The notes below the pieces were generated by a model. It was not told the DNA's origin and ran no database searches. It saw nothing but the letters and a program-made list of their open reading frames with translations. The translations under genes and the position numbers were made by a program. From Streptomyces sp. KMM 9044 (lineage in GTDB: Bacteria; Actinomycetota; Actinomycetes; Streptomycetales; Streptomycetaceae), in contig NZ_CP113910.1 in assembly GCF_024701375.2 (NCBI RefSeq), forward strand, positions 3,286,001 through 3,350,000: a stretch of 64,000 bases of DNA. Reading direction: 5' to 3'. The stretch's first letter is position 1. Each line of letters opens with the position of its first letter. Shown here one piece after another: positions 17,961 to 26,900 of the stretch.

Positions 17961-20213
17961 GTGCGGTTCGGAGCGACAGAGCTGCAAGGCCGCAGAGGAG
18001 AGGTCTCTACGAAACCAGGGGGTGCGCCACGAGGCGCCGTGTGATCGAGCGGAGGTGAAAGGACTCCGCCGTCTGCTCGTCGTAGCGGGCAGATGAAGCT
18101 GACGACAGCCTGACCTGGAGGAACGCCAGGAAGGGCGGCAAGCAGTCGTGACGAAGTCGGGCCGGTTCAGCATCGCCGGATGGGCCGGGCCCGGTGAGCG
18201 AGACGGGAAGGTGTACGCGAGGAACCGGTGTTGTTACGCCTCTAGATAGCGTGCCAGCTCACTCAATCCGGTGAATATGGGCTGGTTGGCGGCGCGTATC
18301 CGGCAGTCTCCCGTCCTGCCAGGACGGTGACTGTCGGTGAACTCCCGGGCAGGTTTCCCCTGCTGGGCCCGGGAGGCCACGGTGAAGGTCTACGGCGTAA
18401 CCGTGGCGATGCCGCAGGGGCATAGCCGGACACCTAACCCATCGATTGATCAGCGGTGAACGTGGGAACCGTCCGCGATCCGCTCCCGACCCGAGTCGCC
18501 TCCAGCAGCACGGAACGGGATAGGCGCGTTGCCCGCCGAAGGACGTGGACGGGGCGGAGCCGCCGTAGTACTCCGAGGCCGGGAAAGCCGGCCGCACGGG
18601 GAAGGGCGGCAGCGTGACAGACAAGGAGAGGACTGCAATGTCCGAAGATGCCCTGGTGAACACCGGGGCCGGGATGGCCGCCGCTTGGCGGCCGGGTGTC
18701 CCGGTACGGAAGATGCAGCTCAAGTTGCACCAGTGGGCGCGGGCAGATGTCTCGCGCCGATTCGATGATCTGTACAACCTGGTCTACGATCCGGGGTTCC
18801 TGATCGATGCCTGGCACAGGGTCGCGGGCAACACCGGGGCGAAGACGGCTGGGATCGACGGGCTGACCGTGGCCGCGATCGAATCCGGGCCGGGAGTACA
18901 GCCGTTCCTGATGGACATCAGGGACGAGCTCAAGGCGCGGACCTACCGGCCCGCGCCGGTGCGGCGCACCCAGATCCCCAAGTCCAACGGGAAGATGCGT
19001 GATCTTGGCATTCCGACCGTGAAGGACCGGGTCGTGCAAGCCGCACTGAAGGCGGTCCTGGAGCCCATCTTCGAGGCCGACTTCCTGCCGGTCTCCTACG
19101 GGTTCCGGCCGGGCCGCCGAGCCCATGACGCCATCGCGGAGATTGTGTATCTGGCCCGCCGGGGCTACTCCGTAGTCCTGGAAGCCGACATCGAGGCGTG
19201 TTTCGACAACATCGATCACGTCGCCCTGATGGACCGGCTACGGGCCAGGATCTCTGACAAGCGCGTCCTGGCGCTGGTGAAGGCGTTCTTGAAGGCCAAG
19301 GTCATGCACCACGGCATCGCCAAGGACACCCCCACCGGCACTCCCCAGGGCGGGATCCTCTCCCCGCTGCCGGCCAACATCGCTCTGACGGCACTGGACA
19401 AGCACTTCCACGTCCAGTGGCACACCCGGATGGGCACCAGCTGGCAGCGCGAGAAGCGACGCAAGACTGGAACGGGAAACTGGAGATTGGTCCGCTACGC
19501 GGACGACTTCGTCGTCCTCGTTAGCGGCCCGGCCCACCGGGCCGAGGCCCTGCGCGAGCAGGTCGCCGAGGTCCTGGCCCCGATCGGACTGCGGCTTTCA
19601 CCGGAGAAGACCCGTGTGGTCCACATCGATGACGGCTTCGACTTTCTCGGCCACCACATCCGCCGCCAGCGGAAACGCGGCACGAACAAGCTCGTCGTCT
19701 ATACCCGGCCCTCGAAGAAGGCCATCAAGGCCGTCAAGGACCGAGTCTCGGAACGGACCTACAGACACACCCAGAATCAGAGTCTGGCCACCCTCCTGGA
19801 GGGCCTGAACCGGACGATGACCGGGTGGGCGACCTACTTCCGACACGGCACGGCGAAGCGGACATTCAACGCGGTCGACCACCACGCGTGGCACCGCGTC
19901 GCGATCTGGCTCCGCCGCAAACACGGCATCCCCAGCAGCCAGTTGAAGGGATTCTGTGACCAGGGATGGAGGTTCGCCGACAGCGGCACCGTGTTCCTCG
20001 GCGCATCCAGCGTCATGATCGAACGCTACCGCTACCGCGGAGCTCGGATCCCGACTCCGTGGACCATCGAACCGGCAGCCAACAACGGCTGACCGCTGGG
20101 CAAGCCACGTGGAGAGCCGGATGCGTGGCCAACACGCACGTCCGGTTCGGGTCGGCGGCCCAGAGAAACGGAACGGCAGCAATGCCGCCACCGCACTCTG
20201 GGCCGACCGCACA
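17961..20213 (+). mobile_element. Group II intron 1 (about 2.25 kb) with its own reverse transcriptase
   Basis: The 5' end GTGCGGTTCGGAG fits the group II GUGYG start at 17961. About 680 nt of structured non-coding RNA precede the reverse-transcriptase ORF. After the ORF comes a domain V hairpin (GAGCCGGATGCG paired across to CGCACGTCCGGTTC, about 20112-20147). A domain VI hairpin follows (GTCGGCGGCCCAGA with TCTGGGCCGAC), and the 3' end falls at about 20212-20214. The 3' exon is a lectin fragment; no matching 5' exon is seen. It is a different lineage from the three introns at 22606, 35661 and 43859. Confidence 0.8.
18638..20092 (+). CDS. ltrA: Group II intron reverse transcriptase/maturase (intron 1)
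   Basis: 484 residues. RT blocks are in order: the RT0/1 region GIDGLTVAAIESGPGVQPFL, then VSYGFRPGRRAHDAI, LEADIEACFDNIDH, GTPQGGILSPLPANIAL and the catalytic VRYADDFVVL. The maturase X domain follows (LEGLNRTMTGWATYFRHGT), and the tail has SSQLKGFCDQGWRF, with no HNH endonuclease. It splices its host intron and copies it into target DNA. The ATG at 18638 was chosen because AAGGAGAGG lies 7-15 nt upstream; 18614 would add nine residues. The block usually written LLANIAL is LPANIAL here. Confidence 0.93.
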   Translation: MSEDALVNTGAGMAAAWRPGVPVRKMQLKLHQWARADVSRRFDDLYNLVYDPGFLIDAWHRVAGNTGAKTAGIDGLTVAAIESGPGVQPFLMDIRDELKARTYRPAPVRRTQIPKSNGKMRDLGIPTVKDRVVQAALKAVLEPIFEADFLPVSYGFRPGRRAHDAIAEIVYLARRGYSVVLEADIEACFDNIDHVALMDRLRARISDKRVLALVKAFLKAKVMHHGIAKDTPTGTPQGGILSPLPANIALTALDKHFHVQWHTRMGTSWQREKRRKTGTGNWRLVRYADDFVVLVSGPAHRAEALREQVAEVLAPIGLRLSPEKTRVVHIDDGFDFLGHHIRRQRKRGTNKLVVYTRPSKKAIKAVKDRVSERTYRHTQNQSLATLLEGLNRTMTGWATYFRHGTAKRTFNAVDHHAWHRVAIWLRRKHGIPSSQLKGFCDQGWRFADSGTVFLGASSVMIERYRYRGARIPTPWTIEPAANNG

Positions 20214-20215
20214 TT

Positions 20216-20579
20216 GACAGTCCCTCGCCTCCCCCGGGCACACCAGCAGTGGCGGCTGATCGCGTCCGGCCAGGACGACGGCGACGTCCTGTACCGGATC
20301 GAGAACGTGCGCAGCGGGAAGGTCCTGGAGGTCGTCGGAGGAGGCACCGTCGACGGGGCGATGGTCGCGCAGCGCGCCTACGAAGGCAGCGACGCGGACC
20401 ACCAGCAGTGGAGGCTGATCCCGGTCGGGTCGGTGACCGACACCCCGCGGGTGTACGAGATCGCGAACCGTAACAGCGGACTGCTGCTGCGCGTCGACAC
20501 AAACGCCCCTTCGGTGATCAAGCAGTACGGAGCGCAGGGCGACCACCGCGACCGGCAGTGGCAGCTGCTCCCGGTGTGA
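20216..20579 (+). pseudogene. Ricin-type beta-trefoil lectin, C-terminal fragment (3' exon of intron 1)
   Basis: The in-frame sequence after the intron reads HQQWRLIASGQDDGDVLYRI, ENVRSGKVLEVVGGGTVDGA and DADHQQWRLIPVGS, and ends DRQWQLLPV. These are repeated QxW motifs of a ricin B-type carbohydrate-binding domain, at least two subdomains. No start codon or first subdomain exists; the 20109 ATG is inside intron domain V. The upstream flank of the intron does not encode the missing half, so the gene was beheaded by intron insertion plus deletion. A strong hairpin terminator follows. Confidence 0.7.
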
Positions 20580-20583
20580 ACGC

Positions 20584-20621
20584 ACGGATGGTCGGGGGCG
20601 CTGCCGCCCCCGACCATCCGT
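20584..20621. terminator. Perfect 17-bp hairpin terminator after the lectin fragment
   Basis: ACGGATGGTCGGGGGCG (20584-20600) pairs perfectly with 20605-20621 around a CTGC loop. There is no U-run, as is common in Streptomyces terminators. Confidence 0.75.
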
Positions 20622-20654
20622 GGCAGATCCTGGGGATCGGTGCAACACCCGGTC

Positions 20655-20745
20655 TCTGACGTGTGGTGGGCAGTTTAGGCAGGTGCCGGCTGGGGTTTCC
20701 CAGCCGGCACCTGATGGTTGCGGCCAGCAACGCGCAGCGCGGCGT
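20655..20745 (-). mobile_element. IS30-type transposase end, degraded remnant 1
   Basis: About 90 bp resembling the C-terminal coding end of the IS30 fragment at 21344-21510. Both start CTGACGTGTGGTGG and share GGCTGGGGTTTCCCAGCC. On the minus strand it still reads a decayed GWETPA motif. CAGGTGCCGGCTGGG at 20680-20694 pairs perfectly with 20699-20713. Nothing else was seen between the lectin terminator and the gene at 21008. Confidence 0.45.
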
Positions 20746-21007
20746 GGTGGTCGGAGCAGGAGTCAGCAGGTGAAGGGACGTCGCCGTCGCCGTCGCCATA
20801 AAGGTGATTCACCCGCGCCGGCTTCTCCGCGGGAGACCTTTTCCAACTTGCTGCGCAGCCACGGCTTCCGCCCGTACCGTACTGAGCGAACCCGATCGAT
20901 TACGGCGTGTTCCTGCCGACTCATCGGGGGGGTAGGTGTGCCCGTGCTCTTGCACGGCACACAGATGGATGAACCGCTCACTTCGATCGCACTTCGAGGA
21001 GACGAAC

Positions 21008-21310
21008 ATGCCTGACATCGATCTCGGCGTAGCCACTGACTGGGACGAGGGCGACACCCACGGCCGCGTGAAGCTCCGGCAGAACCAGGTCTATCCGACC
21101 TCGCCGAAGAAGGACGTGCTCATCAGCTCGCCCGTCAGCATCGAGCTCTCGGTCAACACGAACTACTCCACCTCTCAGGAAGCGGACAAGATCTACTTCA
21201 CCACGCACCACGGGAGCCGGAAGAAGATCATCGGCATCCTGGACTCCGAGGGCAACCTGCGCATCGCCGGGCGCCTGATCGAGGAGCAGCGCGACCTCGG
21301 CTACAACTAG
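21008..21310 (+). CDS. Small conserved-looking protein of unknown function
   Basis: 100 residues: MPDIDLGVATDWDEGDTHGR, then VKLRQNQVYPTSPKKDVLIS, NTNYSTSQEADKIYFTTHHG and ending RLIEEQRDLGYN. It is beta-rich and charged, without signal peptide or membrane segment. I do not recognise an assigned function. The ATG at 21008 has GAGGAGA 4-10 nt upstream, which decides the start over 20936. It is bracketed by two IS30 end remnants in the same orientation, so it may have been carried or trapped between two insertion copies. Confidence 0.7.
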   Translation: MPDIDLGVATDWDEGDTHGRVKLRQNQVYPTSPKKDVLISSPVSIELSVNTNYSTSQEADKIYFTTHHGSRKKIIGILDSEGNLRIAGRLIEEQRDLGYN

Positions 21311-21343
21311 CCTCACCGGCTCCGCACTCGCTGCCGCACGTGG

Positions 21344-21510
21344 TCACTGACGTGTGGTGGACAATCCGTGCAGGCGCTCGGCTGGGGTTTCCCAGCCGAG
21401 CGTTTTGCGTGGGCGGCCGTTCAGCGCGGCGACGACGGCGTCGAGGCGGTCGCGGCTGTGCGGCGACAGATCGGTGCCCCTGGGGAAGTAAGGCCGCAGC
21501 AGGCCGTTGA
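21344..21510 (-). pseudogene. IS30-family transposase, C-terminal fragment
   Basis: The minus strand reads FNGLLRPYFPRGTDLSPHSR, DRLDAVVAALNGRPRKTLGW and ETPAERL, ending LSTTRQ. This is the C-terminal end of an IS30 DDE transposase, after the catalytic glutamate region. The upstream part is replaced by the left end of the IS3 element at about 21523, so this is a dead fragment cut by a later insertion. Confidence 0.8.
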
Positions 21511-21583
21511 AGAGGACCGGCCGGGCCTTTCCCCCTGAGCGTGGACACCTTGGACACTGGACCTTGAGGGTCCAGAGGAAGAG

Positions 21584-21922
21584 ATGTCACGCATGGTGAT
21601 GAAGGTGTATTCGGCGGAGTTCAAGGCGGATGCTGTCGCGCTGTACCTGTCGGACCCGAAGAATACGTTCGAGGGCGTGGGCAAGGACCTGGGGATCAGC
21701 CGGGAGACGCTGCGGAATTGGGTGCGGGTCGAGCGCACCCGGCAGGGCCGTGCGGCGGCCGCGAGTCGCTCGCCGCGGGCGGTACAGGCCGTTGATGTAC
21801 CCTCCGACGATGTGCTGAAAGAGGAGAACAAGCAGCTCAGGGCTCGGATCAGGGAGCTGGAGACCGAGCGGGAGATCCTGCGGAGGGCCGCGAAGTATTT
21901 CGCCGGCGAGACCAACTGGTGA
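21584..21922 (+). CDS. IS3 orfA (type A, copy 1): transposase DNA-binding subunit
   Basis: 112 residues with an N-terminal helix-turn-helix (YSAEFKADAVALYLSD, then LGISRETLRNWVRVER) and a C-terminal leucine zipper (LKEENKQLRARIRELETERE, then ILRRAAKYFAGETNW). OrfA binds the IS ends. The orfB GTG overlaps its stop, the usual IS3 layout for frameshifted OrfAB. It differs from copy 2 at the third residue (MSR/MSL) and at G36/S36. Confidence 0.9.
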   Translation: MSRMVMKVYSAEFKADAVALYLSDPKNTFEGVGKDLGISRETLRNWVRVERTRQGRAAAASRSPRAVQAVDVPSDDVLKEENKQLRARIRELETEREILRRAAKYFAGETNW

Positions 21923-22605
21923 GCCGTTTCCAGTTCGTTGATGATCATCGCGGCGCGTATCGGCGTCAAGCGGCTGTGCCGGGTCCTGGAGGTCTCCCGG
22001 TCCGGGTTCTACCGGTGGCTGAAGGGCGCCCCGGCCCGCATCGAGCGGGCGCGGTCCGACGCCCGCCTGGCCCGGCGGATCCGGGAGATCCACAAGGAGT
22101 CCGACGGTACCTACGGCGTCCCGCGGATCACGGCCGAGTTGTGGGACGCCGGGATCGAGGTGAACCACAAGCGGGTCGCGCGTGTGATGGCCCGGATCGG
22201 CCTGCAGGGCGTGCATCTGCGTAAGAAGGTCCGCACTACCGTCCCCGAGCCGTCCGCGACGCCGGTGCCCGATCTACTGCGGCGTGACTTCACCGCGAGC
22301 GAGCCGAACACCAGGTACGTCGGCGACATCACTTACCTGCCCATCGGCGACGGCCAATTCCTGTATTTGGCAACGGTGTTGGACCTTTGCTCGAAACGGC
22401 TGGCGGGCTGGTCGATCGCCGACCACATGCGCACCGAGCTGGTCACCGATGCGCTCCGGGCTGCGGCCCGTACCCGCGGCGGAACTCTTGACGGGGCGAT
22501 ATTCCACAGCGACAACGGCGCCCAGTATGCGTCGAAGGAGTTCGCGAACGTGTGCCGCGAACTCGGCGTGACCAGATCACGTGGGGCGGTCGGAACCTCG
22601 GCGGA

Positions 22606-24532
22606 GGTGAGTCGGCGGCGGGAATTTCACCCACCGCCGCTCTCAGAACCGTGCGTGAACCTCGCGACTCACACGGCTCCCATTGTTGAACCAGTGGGCA
22701 ACGCGCCATGCTTCCAGTGAGCGAACATGCCCGGGAATGCTGAGGCAATCTCAGCCAGCCTTCTCCGGGCCTTTCTTGAAGCACGACGATACCGTTTGTA
22801 CTTCCTCCGGGCCCATTTCACCAGGAACGGATTGATCTGCTGTTCCAGAAACCTGATCAACCTGGACTTGTAGAAGCGCCCATAGTAGTTGATCCATCCC
22901 GCCACGACGGGGTTGATCATCGCGGCGATCTCCTGAAAGCTCAGCTCGGTACAGCGCCCCAGTCGCCAGCTCCGGATAGTCCTCGCCATGGACTTCATGG
23001 CTGTTTCGCTCACTGCGGGAAGGAAGCCGGTCTTCAGCCTCCCATCCCGCAAGCGGGCAGCCCGAGGACGGAAGGTATACCCCAGAAACGTGAACTTCGT
23101 GACCGGGAACTCCCGTTCACGACCTTCCTGTTTGCAGTACACCACCCTGGTTTTCTCCGGATGGAGACGTAATCCGAACTGCAGCAGCCTGCCCTCGATG
23201 ATGTCGCGGACGAAAATCGCCTGCTTCTCACTGGCACAGTGCACCACAGCATCGTCGCCGTACCGCTCGAATCTGATCGCCGGGTACTCCCGGACCAACC
23301 ACGCGTCAAAGGCGTAGTGCATGAACAGATTCGACAACAATGGTGAAATAGCAGACCCTTGGGGAGTCCCCTTTTCCCGCCTGACGAGCGTTCCGTCGGG
23401 CTGTTGTACGGGGGCGACTAGCCACCGTTTCACATACAGCAGAACCCACGGAAGATTGGTATGCCTTTCCACTGCCGCGTTGATGGGGCCGTGCGGCACG
23501 TTGTCGAAGAAGCCCTGGATGTCAAGGTCGATCACCCAAGGATGCCTCCAGCACCGCTGCTTGCACGTCTCCACCGCATCCAGCGCGGACCGCCTCGGGC
23601 GGTAGCCATACGAGTCCTGATGGAAGATCTGCTCCACCTCAGGCTCCAATGTCATAGCCACTACCGTCTGGGCGATCCTGTCGGCCACGGTCGGAACCCC
23701 AAGGCTCCGAATCCCACCGCCGGCTTTGGGAATATCAACCGCTCTCACGGGTGGAGGGAAGTAGCTTCCCGAGGACAGCCGGTTCCACAGCTTGTACAGG
23801 TTGTTCTTCTCATCCTGCTCAAACTCCGCTAAAGACTGCCCATCCACCCCAGCCGCTCCCCTGTTGGCCTTGACCTTCAGGTATGCGTTCCAGACCAGCC
23901 GCCTCGGAATATCAAACGGCTTGTCCGCTGGCCTTGTCTCGACCATCCGATTCCTCCCATCGCTGGTTGATCGCCGATCGACACCCAACAACACGTCCCC
24001 TTCGCTCCACCCCTATTACGGAGGTTTCATCACTACTACGGGACGTTCCGCCCTCCCGACGCGCGACCGGTACTCCGGCCCTCATGACTCTTCGCCACTT
24101 GCGCCTCTCCCTCTCGCGAGCCACGTCAACCCATGGATCGCGGTTTCGCGTCGAGGAGTTCTCCAGTTCCGTTGTGAAGCCCAGACTGAGCTCGCGCCAC
24201 CTTCATGCCGGACACCGCCAGACCAGTAAACAGGTTCCCGTCTGGCTTGTCCCAGGACAGCATTGAGGCCCTGGTTTTGATGTCGTCTAAGCTTTACGAC
24301 ACGTCATCGGCGGTTCACTTGCGTTCGCCTTCTCAGCCCACACCTGCCATATTTAGTACGGCTTTTCCATGACGCTCACCACCACGGCTCATTCACCGCA
24401 GCAGCTCATGGTGGTTTGACACCTGCACCTGCATGCCGATGCCGAAGGACCTACCTTCATCTCCACAACAGCATGGCAACTGTTCGTTCCCGTCTTCTAC
24501 ATCAGAACCTCACAATCACCTTCTGGACACAC
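22606..24532 (-). mobile_element. Group II intron copy 1 (1927 bp), antisense in IS3 orfB
   Basis: On the minus strand the intron starts GTGTGTCCAGAAGG at 24532 and ends with domain V (GAGCCGTGTGAGTCG with CACGCACGGTTC) and domain VI, finishing CGACTCACC at 22606. Ends were placed by joining the exons: the orfB codons for S-A-D-N-A-A reform exactly. Copies 2 and 3 give the same 1927-bp length and ends. The long non-coding 5' portion (23947-24532) is intron RNA domains I-IV. Confidence 0.9.
22669..23946 (-). CDS. ltrA: Group II intron reverse transcriptase (intron copy 1)
   Basis: 425 residues from the ATG at 23946, where GGGAGGAA lies 5 nt upstream; the 23994 ATG has no such site. RT blocks: GAAGVDGQSLAEFEQDEKNN, YGYRPRRSALDAV, IDLDIQGFFDNVPH, GTPQGSAISPLLSNLFMHYA and the catalytic ERYGDDAVVHC. 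The X domain is MINPVVAGWINYYGRFYKS. The active site is YGDD rather than YADD, and there is no endonuclease domain. It is identical to copy 3 and differs from copy 2 by one residue. Confidence 0.95.
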   Translation of the reverse strand: MVETRPADKPFDIPRRLVWNAYLKVKANRGAAGVDGQSLAEFEQDEKNNLYKLWNRLSSGSYFPPPVRAVDIPKAGGGIRSLGVPTVADRIAQTVVAMTLEPEVEQIFHQDSYGYRPRRSALDAVETCKQRCWRHPWVIDLDIQGFFDNVPHGPINAAVERHTNLPWVLLYVKRWLVAPVQQPDGTLVRREKGTPQGSAISPLLSNLFMHYAFDAWLVREYPAIRFERYGDDAVVHCASEKQAIFVRDIIEGRLLQFGLRLHPEKTRVVYCKQEGREREFPVTKFTFLGYTFRPRAARLRDGRLKTGFLPAVSETAMKSMARTIRSWRLGRCTELSFQEIAAMINPVVAGWINYYGRFYKSRLIRFLEQQINPFLVKWARRKYKRYRRASRKARRRLAEIASAFPGMFAHWKHGALPTGSTMGAV

Positions 24533-24769
24533 CAACGCCGCCGCCGAATCCTTCAACGCAAGCCTGAAACGGGAGACCTTGCAGAGAAGGAAACGCTGGT
24601 CAGGGGCGCGCGAGGCCCGCCTCGCGGTGTTCCGGTGGGTCACTCGCTACAACACGAAAAGAAGACACTCCGCACTCGGCCAGATCAGCCCGATCACCTA
24701 CGAACAACGATCGATTACGCTGGCCACTGCTGCATAGCAAACGGTGTCCACGATCCGGGGTCAAGCCCC

Positions 24770-25567
24770 GGCCAGCCAGTAATCGCCAAGGTCATGCAGG
24801 GCCTCGACGAGCTGTCAGCGACCGACTCCGACTCCTCCTCCGCCTCCGCGACCACCGGATCACCGATCATCGGGCTCGCAGGAGCCCGGCTGCCGGTCGA
24901 CCGGAAGACGGGGCAGCCGCTTCCCGTTCGCGTCCAGGCCGGCATGGTGTGGCAGCTGGATGAAGGCGGACGTATGGACGCTCTCGACACCTCTGCGCAG
25001 CTTGCCGAACTACGGTCCCGCGTCGACCACTTGCTGGACCGCATCGCGGGGAACAGCCGACTCACCTCCTCTGGCCTGGGAACACTCGACCCTGCCGCCG
25101 TTCCGTCCGGGTATGCCTTGCAACTGGCTCTCGGTCCGCTCGATTCATTGGTCAGCTCGATGCGCTTGGCGCGCGCTCACAAATACCAGCTGCTCTTCAA
25201 GATGGTGCAGCGCCTCCACCAGGCCGGCCATGCCCACGGGTGGCCTGGTGGAGAGTCCCTGCTCTCCCGACTCGCCTGGGGGCCACACACGCCCACCGAC
25301 CGGGCCGCCGTCCTGGAGGAGGTGGTCAAGGGCTTCACCGCGGGCGTCCTTTCGCTGGAGACGTCCATCCGCATGCTGATCGATGCGGGTTATCCGATCG
25401 AGGACGCCCAGGAAGAGGTCGAGCGGATCCAAAAGCGCGCCTTTGATGCGGCGGCTCGCCTGGCCGACGCCACCGGCGACAACGACGCGGTGCGCGCGTA
25501 TCTGGGCTTGCCGAAAGCCGACTCCGAGGTTCCGCCCGTGCCGCTCCTTCCCGCGGGCGGGCGATGA
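24770..25567 (+). pseudogene. Phage portal protein, C-terminal fragment
   Basis: An open frame from the IS3 right edge to a stop at 25567, about 265 residues. It reads GQPVIAKVMQGLDELSATDS, ALQLALGPLDSLVSSMRLAR and AHKYQLLFKMVQRLHQAGHA, then the typical portal tail SIRMLIDAGYPIEDAQEEVE and AVRAYLGLPKADSEVP. Portal proteins form the dodecameric DNA gate of tailed-phage heads. The N-terminal part, with the clip and wing, is missing, removed by the IS3 insertion. It heads the remnant of a phage head-gene block. Confidence 0.65.
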
Positions 25568-25646
25568 GCGGACCCCATGGCTGGGCGGCGGCGGTCGGCC
25601 TCGGGCTCTGCATGGCGGAAGGCTCCGTCTGTTTAGGGTGGAGGCC

Positions 25647-26849
25647 ATGTCGACCACAACGCCCAGTGAATCGCCCCTTGTTGACCGTGCAGAGCTGATC
25701 GCGGACCCGTACGCGGTGTATGCGCGGCTTCGCGAGGCCGGGCCCGTCCACCGCATCACCGGAACGGACGGGCTTCCGGCCTGGTTAGTCACGCGTTACG
25801 ACGACGTGCGCCAGGCCATCGCCGACCCCCGGCTCTCCCTCGACAAGCGCAACGCGAAGCCTGGCGGCTACCACGGGCTCGCGCTGCCGCCGGCGCTGGA
25901 CGCGAACCTGCTGAACATGGACCCACCGGACCACACCCGCATTCGGCGCCTGGTAACCAAGGCGTTCACCCCGCGCCGTGTCGAGCTTCTGCGGGAGCCC
26001 GTCAGGAAGACCGCCGACGGGCTGCTCGACGCCATCGCACCGCTCGGCCGCGCCGACCTCATCGCCTCGTACGCCGCGCCGCTGCCGATCACCGTGATCT
26101 GCGATCTGCTGGGCGTGACCCCAGACGACCGGCAGGACTTCCGCTCCTGGACCGACGCCCTTGTCGCCCCAGACCCGGCCCACCCCGAGAAGGCGAAGGA
26201 AGCCGTCCGGGCCATGCTCGGCTTCTTCACTCAGCTCCTCGCCGCCAAGCGAGCCGCTCCCGCCGACGACCTGCTCTCCGCCCTGATCGCCGTACGCGAC
26301 GACGAGGACCGGCTGACCGAGGACGAACTCATGTCCCTGGCCTTCCTCATCCTCTTCGCCGGGTACGAGAACACCGTCCACCTCATCGGCAACGCCACCC
26401 TCGCTCTGCTCACCAACCCTGGCCAACTGGACGCGCTCCGCGCCGATCCCGGCCGACTGCCCGGCGCGGTCGAGGAACTGGCCCGCTACGACGGGCCCGC
26501 GCCCCTGGCCATCCGCCGCTTCCCCACCGAGGACGTCACCATCGGCGGGGTCGGCATCCCGGCAGGCGAGACCGTCCTGTTGTCCCTGGCCGCCGCTCAC
26601 CGAGACCCGCACCGTTTCACCGATCCCGACCGCCTCGACATCGGCCGCGACGCCACCGGTCACCTCGCTCTCGGGCACGGCATCCACTACTGCCTGGGCG
26701 CACCCCTGGCCCGTATGGAGACCGAGATCGCTCTTGCCGCGCTCCTCGACCGATTCCCCGAACTTGCCCTTGATGCACAGGTGGACGAACTGCGCTGGCG
26801 GCCTTCCATGCGAGCCCGCGGCCTGCTCAGCCTTCCCGTGCGCTATTGA
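25647..26849 (+). CDS. Cytochrome P450 (CYP107-like)
   Basis: 400 residues, full length. Motifs in order: the C-helix region MDPPDHTRIRRLVTKAFTPR, the I-helix LAFLILFAGYENTVHLIGN (the second threonine of the usual AGxxTT is absent), ExxR in VEELARYDGP, and the haem loop LALGHGIHYCLGAPLARME with the cysteine ligand. It is a soluble monooxygenase needing ferredoxin partners, none of which is nearby. It is oddly placed between a phage portal fragment and the phage scaffold gene, where it may be a passenger (moron) gene. The ATG at 25647 gives the standard N-terminus. Confidence 0.93.
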   Translation: MSTTTPSESPLVDRAELIADPYAVYARLREAGPVHRITGTDGLPAWLVTRYDDVRQAIADPRLSLDKRNAKPGGYHGLALPPALDANLLNMDPPDHTRIRRLVTKAFTPRRVELLREPVRKTADGLLDAIAPLGRADLIASYAAPLPITVICDLLGVTPDDRQDFRSWTDALVAPDPAHPEKAKEAVRAMLGFFTQLLAAKRAAPADDLLSALIAVRDDEDRLTEDELMSLAFLILFAGYENTVHLIGNATLALLTNPGQLDALRADPGRLPGAVEELARYDGPAPLAIRRFPTEDVTIGGVGIPAGETVLLSLAAAHRDPHRFTDPDRLDIGRDATGHLALGHGIHYCLGAPLARMETEIALAALLDRFPELALDAQVDELRWRPSMRARGLLSLPVRY

Positions 26850-26900
26850 TTGTGGGCGTGGTGCGTCAGCCGACCAGGAGCTGGTCATGTCCGGAAGACG

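Larger units (their letters stand above)
21919..24737 (+). pseudogene. IS3 orfB (type A, copy 1), frameshifted and split by group II intron copy 1
   Basis: Coding parts are 21919-22605 and 24533-24737. The protein has an N-terminal HTH_21, then DITYLPIGDGQFLYLATVLD (first DDE aspartate) and FHSDNGAQYASKEF (second). After the intron it has the catalytic glutamate in NAAAESFNASLKRETL. One extra base at about 21958 compared with copy 2 (GCGTATCGG against GCGTTCGG) shifts the frame near residue 14. The intron, in antisense, interrupts the D-N-A codons just before the AES motif, so it cannot be spliced from orfB mRNA. Confidence 0.88.
21523..24769 (+). mobile_element. IS3-family element, type A, copy 1 (interrupted by a group II intron)
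   Basis: It contains orfA, a split orfB and a right end with CACGATCCGGGGTCAAGCCCC (last 21 bp of the element shown in part). Without the 1927-bp intron it is about 1.32 kb, normal for IS3. Its left end (GGGCCTTTCCCCCTGAGCG) differs from copy 2, whose left end matches the right end as an inverted repeat, so copy 1 may have acquired a foreign left edge. No target duplication is evident: IS30 debris lies to the left and a phage portal gene to the right. Confidence 0.75.

Noticed and set aside
20109..20215. ATG at 20109 as the start of the lectin protein
   Set aside because: It lies in domain V of the group II intron; codons up to 20213 are ribozyme sequence.
22597..22720. A native C-terminal extension of the IS3 transposase (AEVSRRREFHPPPL...) repeated three times
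   Set aside because: It is the translated 3' end of the group II intron on the opposite strand; the true C-terminus resumes after the intron.
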